Source: Xanthobacteraceae bacterium (GTDB taxonomy: Bacteria > Pseudomonadota > Alphaproteobacteria > Rhizobiales > Xanthobacteraceae). From it: a stretch of DNA of 8,819 nt. Positions 5,618 to 8,819 of the stretch are shown here, in pieces. Every line of letters starts with the position of its first letter. Positions within the stretch are counted from its first letter, which is position 1. The translations under genes and the position numbers were made by a program. Location: assembly GCA_030039655.1 (NCBI GenBank), contig JASHVC010000666.1:1-8819 (forward strand), read 5' to 3'. The notes below the pieces were generated by a model that worked only from the letters and a program-made list of their open reading frames with translations, was not told where the DNA came from and did not search any database.

Positions 5618-6640
5618 GTGTTGGACGTGTTGGATACGCTGTTTGGACGGCCAAGGACCGAGAGCCATTTGACCACGGATGACGTCACAACCGCGTCTGT
5701 TGAACCCGGACGCGGCCGGCCTTCCGTCGCACTGGTGCTCGGCAGCGGCGCAGCGCGCGGCTTTGCGCATATCGGAATCATACGGACACTTCTTGCCCAC
5801 GACATTGTCCCCGACATTGTCATCGGCACTTCGATGGGAGCGTTGGTCGGCGGCTGCTACGCCAACAACCAGCTCGACAAGTTGGAGGAGTGGGCCAATT
5901 CGCTGACGCGGCGGCGCGTCATCAGTTATCTCGACGTGCGGCTCGGCGGCTCGGGCCTGATCAACGGCGGACGGTTGGCCAGGCTGCTCGGGGAATCCCT
6001 CGGCACAACGTTGATCGAAGACTTGCCGACACGCTTTGCCGCCATCGCGACGGAGATTGGCACCGGCCACGAAGTCTGGCTGACGCGCGGCTCCCTCTCG
6101 CTGGCACTGCGCGCCTCCTACGCCTTGCCGGGCGTATTTCCACCGGTCAGTATCGGTGGCCGCTGGCTGGTCGATGGCGCGCTGGTCAATCCCGTACCGG
6201 TCTCCGTTGCGAGGGCTTTCGGCGCGCGCGTCGTCATTGCCGTCAATCTCGATGCCGACCGTTTCGCCCGCGGCGCCACTATCGCAAGCCACGGCGCGGA
6301 TCCCGGCGATGTCATATCGCCCGCGCCCGTCAAGCCGGGCAGCGGCCTCGGCCGCTTGCGGACCATGTTCGGCGCCGAGCGCGCGCTCAAGCGCGATCTC
6401 ATGGCCGGTCCGGCACGGCCGAGTTTTTCGACGGTGATGATCGAATCCTTCAACATCATGCAGGATCGCCTCACCCGCATGCGCCTTGCTGGCGATCCGC
6501 CCGATGTGCACATCACGCCGCGCATCGGACACATCGGCTGGTTGGATTTTCATCGCGCCGCCGACGCCATCGAAGTTGGCCAGGCCGCCGCCGAGAAAGC
6601 ATTGGATTCGATCAGCGAATCCATCGCCGAGCTGCGATAG
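5618..6640 (+). CDS. patatin-like phospholipase / serine hydrolase, RssA type
   Basis: Patatin-family enzymes are lipid acyl hydrolases with a Ser-Asp dyad. The 340-residue protein has all parts: the oxyanion loop GSGAARG (42-48), the nucleophile elbow GTSMG with Ser72, and DGA with Asp186. The segments SYALPGVFPPV (167-177) and GRWLVDGALVNPVP complete the bacterial RssA-like core. No signal peptide or membrane segment is evident, so it is probably cytoplasmic or peripherally membrane-bound. About 35 residues precede the domain, and a family-typical C-terminal part (about 245-340) follows it. I chose GTG 5618 for its strong Shine-Dalgarno; GTG 5555 would add 21 residues. It stands alone in its direction: a divergent gene lies upstream and a convergent operon begins 17 bp downstream. 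The natural substrate is not deducible. Confidence 0.93.
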   Translation: MLDVLDTLFGRPRTESHLTTDDVTTASVEPGRGRPSVALVLGSGAARGFAHIGIIRTLLAHDIVPDIVIGTSMGALVGGCYANNQLDKLEEWANSLTRRRVISYLDVRLGGSGLINGGRLARLLGESLGTTLIEDLPTRFAAIATEIGTGHEVWLTRGSLSLALRASYALPGVFPPVSIGGRWLVDGALVNPVPVSVARAFGARVVIAVNLDADRFARGATIASHGADPGDVISPAPVKPGSGLGRLRTMFGAERALKRDLMAGPARPSFSTVMIESFNIMQDRLTRMRLAGDPPDVHITPRIGHIGWLDFHRAADAIEVGQAAAEKALDSISESIAELR

Positions 6641-6657
6641 AACTCCGCCGTATTGCG

Positions 6658-7998
6658 TCAGTGCGCGGTCTCGCTGCGCAATTCCGCGACGATTCTGGCG
6701 GTGATCTTGGATGGCTCGCTGCCAAAGCGGGTGGTAACGTAATTGACGACTGCTGCAATTTCGGTGTCGGAATAACTTTCTCCGAAAGCCGGCATCGAAA
6801 TGACGCCCTTTGGCGTCAGCCGCCGCGTACCTGAGATTACGATCTGCGCCACGTTGGTGGCCGCAGGATCGTTGACCGCGCGGGCACCGGCGATCGTCGC
6901 ATAAGGCGAAATCGCGCTGACGCCTGTCCAGTCATGGCAACTGACGCACGCTTGCTCGAAGACCTTCTTGCCGAGCGCGTCAGTGCTGACCTTGGCGGAG
7001 GGCGAAGCCGGCGCAGGCGGCGCGATCGTGGCTGGCAAGTCCGGGGAGGCAATCCCCGGCACGCTGCGCAGATAGACAACCAAGGCCCGAACATCGGATT
7101 CCGACATGCGGCTGAAACTCTGGTCCACGGCCTCGCCCATCGGCCCTGCGGCGGTACCGCGGTTGAGCGCATGGCCCGTGGAGAGATAGGCGAACACCTC
7201 ATCGTCACTCCACGCGCCAAGGCCGGTGCCTTTGTCGGACGTGATGTTGAACGCTTGCCAACCGGCCGCTTGGGCGCCCGTGAATTTCTTCCGGTTATTG
7301 AGCGCAAACGCCAGATTGCGCGGCGTGTGGCACTCGCCACAATGCGCCAGCGCCTCGGCGAGATACGCACCCCTATTCCATCGCGCGCTCCGCGCCGCAT
7401 TAGGCGTAAAGCGGGAATTGGCGCTGAAGCCCCAGGACCAAAAAATCATCGACCAGCGCTGATTGTAGGGAAAGCCCAGCGTATCGGCTTGGTTGGTCGC
7501 GCGCACTGCCGGCAGGCTGTACAGGTAAGCTTTGATGGCCAGAACGTCGGCATCGGTCATGTAAGTGTAGGACGTATACGGCATGGCCGGGTAAAGCCGC
7601 GCGCCATCCTTGCGAATGCCGCTATGCACCGCATTGAGAAAATCAGCGTCGCTGTAATCACCGATGCCGGTCTCTTTGTCCGCTGTGATGTTGGTCGAAT
7701 ACAGAGTCCCGAACGGCAATGAGAACGCGAGACCGCCAGCGTAGGCTGCCCCGCCAGGCGCGGTGTGGCAGACCTCGCAGTCAGCGGCGCGAGCGAGGTA
7801 TTCGCCGCGCTTGATCTGATCCGCATTGGCGAGTTCAGCCGGCACCCCTGTCGGGTTAGCGCCCAGGTAATTGCCAAGCGAGACGATGGAGGCGCCGGCG
7901 AACGCCATCGGGCCGGGGTAAAATAGACGCCAAACATACGGCCCGAGCGCGACAAGCAGGGCCAGCGCAATGATCAATCCGATCCGGTTCTCGCGCAT
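6658..7998 (-). CDS. membrane-anchored triheme cytochrome c, electron-transfer subunit of a molybdenum dehydrogenase
   Basis: This 446-residue protein has three c-type haem sites, CEVCH (74-78), CGECH (220-224) and CVSCH (351-355), one in each of three cytochrome c domains. Each domain has a plausible Met ligand: Met139 (YPAMPY), Met287 (GPMGE) and Met402 (SMPAFG). An N-terminal hydrophobic helix (about 7-22), with no clear cleavage site, should anchor it in the inner membrane with the haems in the periplasm. A Pro/Ala-rich linker (about 318-338) separates the third domain. The layout matches the cytochrome subunits of membrane-bound alcohol, gluconate and aldehyde dehydrogenases, which pass electrons to quinone or a terminal oxidase. 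It starts five bases after the stop of the molybdenum subunit gene; AAGAAGG at the end of that gene may be its ribosome site. The pair forms an operon, so this is probably its electron acceptor. Confidence 0.93.
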   Translation of the reverse strand: MRENRIGLIIALALLVALGPYVWRLFYPGPMAFAGASIVSLGNYLGANPTGVPAELANADQIKRGEYLARAADCEVCHTAPGGAAYAGGLAFSLPFGTLYSTNITADKETGIGDYSDADFLNAVHSGIRKDGARLYPAMPYTSYTYMTDADVLAIKAYLYSLPAVRATNQADTLGFPYNQRWSMIFWSWGFSANSRFTPNAARSARWNRGAYLAEALAHCGECHTPRNLAFALNNRKKFTGAQAAGWQAFNITSDKGTGLGAWSDDEVFAYLSTGHALNRGTAAGPMGEAVDQSFSRMSESDVRALVVYLRSVPGIASPDLPATIAPPAPASPSAKVSTDALGKKVFEQACVSCHDWTGVSAISPYATIAGARAVNDPAATNVAQIVISGTRRLTPKGVISMPAFGESYSDTEIAAVVNYVTTRFGSEPSKITARIVAELRSETAH

Positions 7999-8003
7999 TG
8001 CGG

Positions 8004-8819
8004 CTACGCCTTCTTGACCGCAAGCGCAGCGCGGTCGATGGGCAACCGTCGCAGCGCAATTCCGGTCGCTGCGTAGATGGCGTTACGCAGTGCCGGCGGT
8101 CCGGCCGTCGCGCCAGTCTCGCCAATGCCGCCAGGGTTCTCGCCGCTCTTGATGACGTGGACATCGATGTTCGGCACTTGGTCGATGCGCAGCATGCGGT
8201 AGTCGTTGAAGTTCGACTGCAGCACCCGCCCGTTTGCGATCGTGACCTCGCCGTAAAGCGCAGCAGTGAGACCGAATATCAGGCCACCCTGCAATTGCGC
8301 GACAATCGTATCGGGATTGACTGCGATGCCGGTGTCCACGGCCGAGGTCAGGCGGCGCAGGTGAACCTCGCCGGCCTCATCGACTTCGGCCTCGACGACG
8401 GTCGCGATAAAGCTGGCGAACGACGGCATGACGCTCACGCCGCGTCCGGTCCGCGCCGGCACCGGCTGACCCCACCCCGATTTTTCCGCCACCAGGTCGA
8501 GCGCGGCCTTCAGGCGCGGATTGTTGCCGAGCATGCCGTGGCGGAAGGCGACCGGATCCATACCGGCCTTGCGCGCCAATTCGTCGACGAAGCATTCGGT
8601 GGCAAAGACGTTGTTGTTCGGCCCGACGCCGCGCCAGAAACCGGTCGGAACCCCCGGCGGTTCGGCCCGCACATATTCGACCTGCAGATTGGGGATGTCG
8701 TAGGGCTGATCGATAGCACTATCGACGGCGTCGATATCGACGCCGTTCGCAAAACCCGCGGGAAACCAGCGCGCCATAACCGACGAACCGGCGACGCGAT
8801 ATTTCCAGGCTACGATCTT
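8004..8819 (-). CDS. xanthine dehydrogenase-family molybdopterin-binding subunit (IorB-like), C-terminal part
   Basis: The visible 271 codons are the C-terminal part of a molybdenum hydroxylase large subunit; the frame is open to the window edge, so the 5' end is missing. At the edge it reads KIVAWKYRVAGSSVMARW, typical of the isoquinoline 1-oxidoreductase beta-subunit type. The motif PTGFWRGVGPNNNVF follows at about 58-72. Later come DTGIAVNPDTI, QLQGGLIFGLTAALYG, and GGIGETG with the catalytic Glu at visible residue 234 (codon 8118-8120). The family hydroxylates aldehydes or N-heterocycles using molybdopterin and a partner 2Fe-2S subunit. The linked triheme cytochrome indicates electrons go to the respiratory chain rather than to NAD or oxygen, as in acetic-acid-bacterial aldehyde dehydrogenase or nicotinate dehydrogenase. 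The 2Fe-2S gene is presumably further right, upstream. The substrate cannot be told from this part. Confidence 0.9.
   Translation of the reverse strand, partial: KIVAWKYRVAGSSVMARWFPAGFANGVDIDAVDSAIDQPYDIPNLQVEYVRAEPPGVPTGFWRGVGPNNNVFATECFVDELARKAGMDPVAFRHGMLGNNPRLKAALDLVAEKSGWGQPVPARTGRGVSVMPSFASFIATVVEAEVDEAGEVHLRRLTSAVDTGIAVNPDTIVAQLQGGLIFGLTAALYGEVTIANGRVLQSNFNDYRMLRIDQVPNIDVHVIKSGENPGGIGETGATAGPPALRNAIYAATGIALRRLPIDRAALAVKKA

Noticed and set aside
5525..6553. Leftward frame of 342 codons opposite the patatin gene
   Set aside because: Antisense shadow of a gene with full catalytic motifs; its composition is Arg/Asp/His-rich without family signature.
5890..6834. Rightward frame of 314 codons overlapping the patatin gene
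   Set aside because: A shifted frame of the patatin gene, very Arg-rich, then running antisense into the cytochrome gene.
6934..7722. Rightward frame of 262 codons opposite the cytochrome gene
   Set aside because: Antisense to three intact CxxCH haem sites; no motif of its own.

Overview
The window is high-GC, compact DNA that reads as a chromosomal segment of an alphaproteobacterium, most likely of the Hyphomicrobiales (Bradyrhizobium/Rhodopseudomonas-like). The reasons are the protein flavour of HisI, ThrRS, the IscU-like protein and the patatin, and the co-occurrence of the IscU-like gene, yidD and thrS. I see no CRISPR array, tRNA, rRNA or intact mobile element.

Left part (1-1491): hisI, for histidine biosynthesis, runs leftward, with the first 25 codons of a possible further leftward gene at the window edge. 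Across a gap of about 105 bp, an IscU/NifU-like gene and yidD run rightward. They are almost abutting, and yidD probably starts with TTG. The IscU-like protein keeps two of the three canonical scaffold cysteines but has Ala at the third and Ser at the canonical Asp.

Middle (1492-5326): an 882-bp stretch with no convincing gene precedes thrS. It holds an imperfect direct repeat of about 29 bp, a hairpin and two very short ORFs, one of them a single-pass membrane peptide. thrS encodes a full-length, fully catalytic threonyl-tRNA synthetase. Its 3' end overlaps by 62 bp the 3' end of a leftward gene for a secreted protein of unknown function. That protein has a signal peptide, a Pro-rich linker and three copies of a beta-type motif.

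Right part (5327-8819): a noncoding divergent region leads rightward into a patatin-like serine hydrolase with an intact Ser/Asp dyad. This gene converges, with a 17-bp gap, on a leftward two-gene operon of a molybdenum hydroxylase large subunit (5' part cut by the window edge) and a membrane-anchored triheme cytochrome c. Together these look like a periplasmic-facing aldehyde or N-heterocycle oxidoreductase that passes electrons through c-hemes to the respiratory chain. The 2Fe-2S subunit expected for such an enzyme is not in the window.

Most genes here are housekeeping or ordinary accessory functions. I do not see a clear new system. The most unusual points are the altered IscU-like protein next to yidD, the three-repeat secreted protein overlapping thrS, and the gene-poor stretch upstream of thrS.
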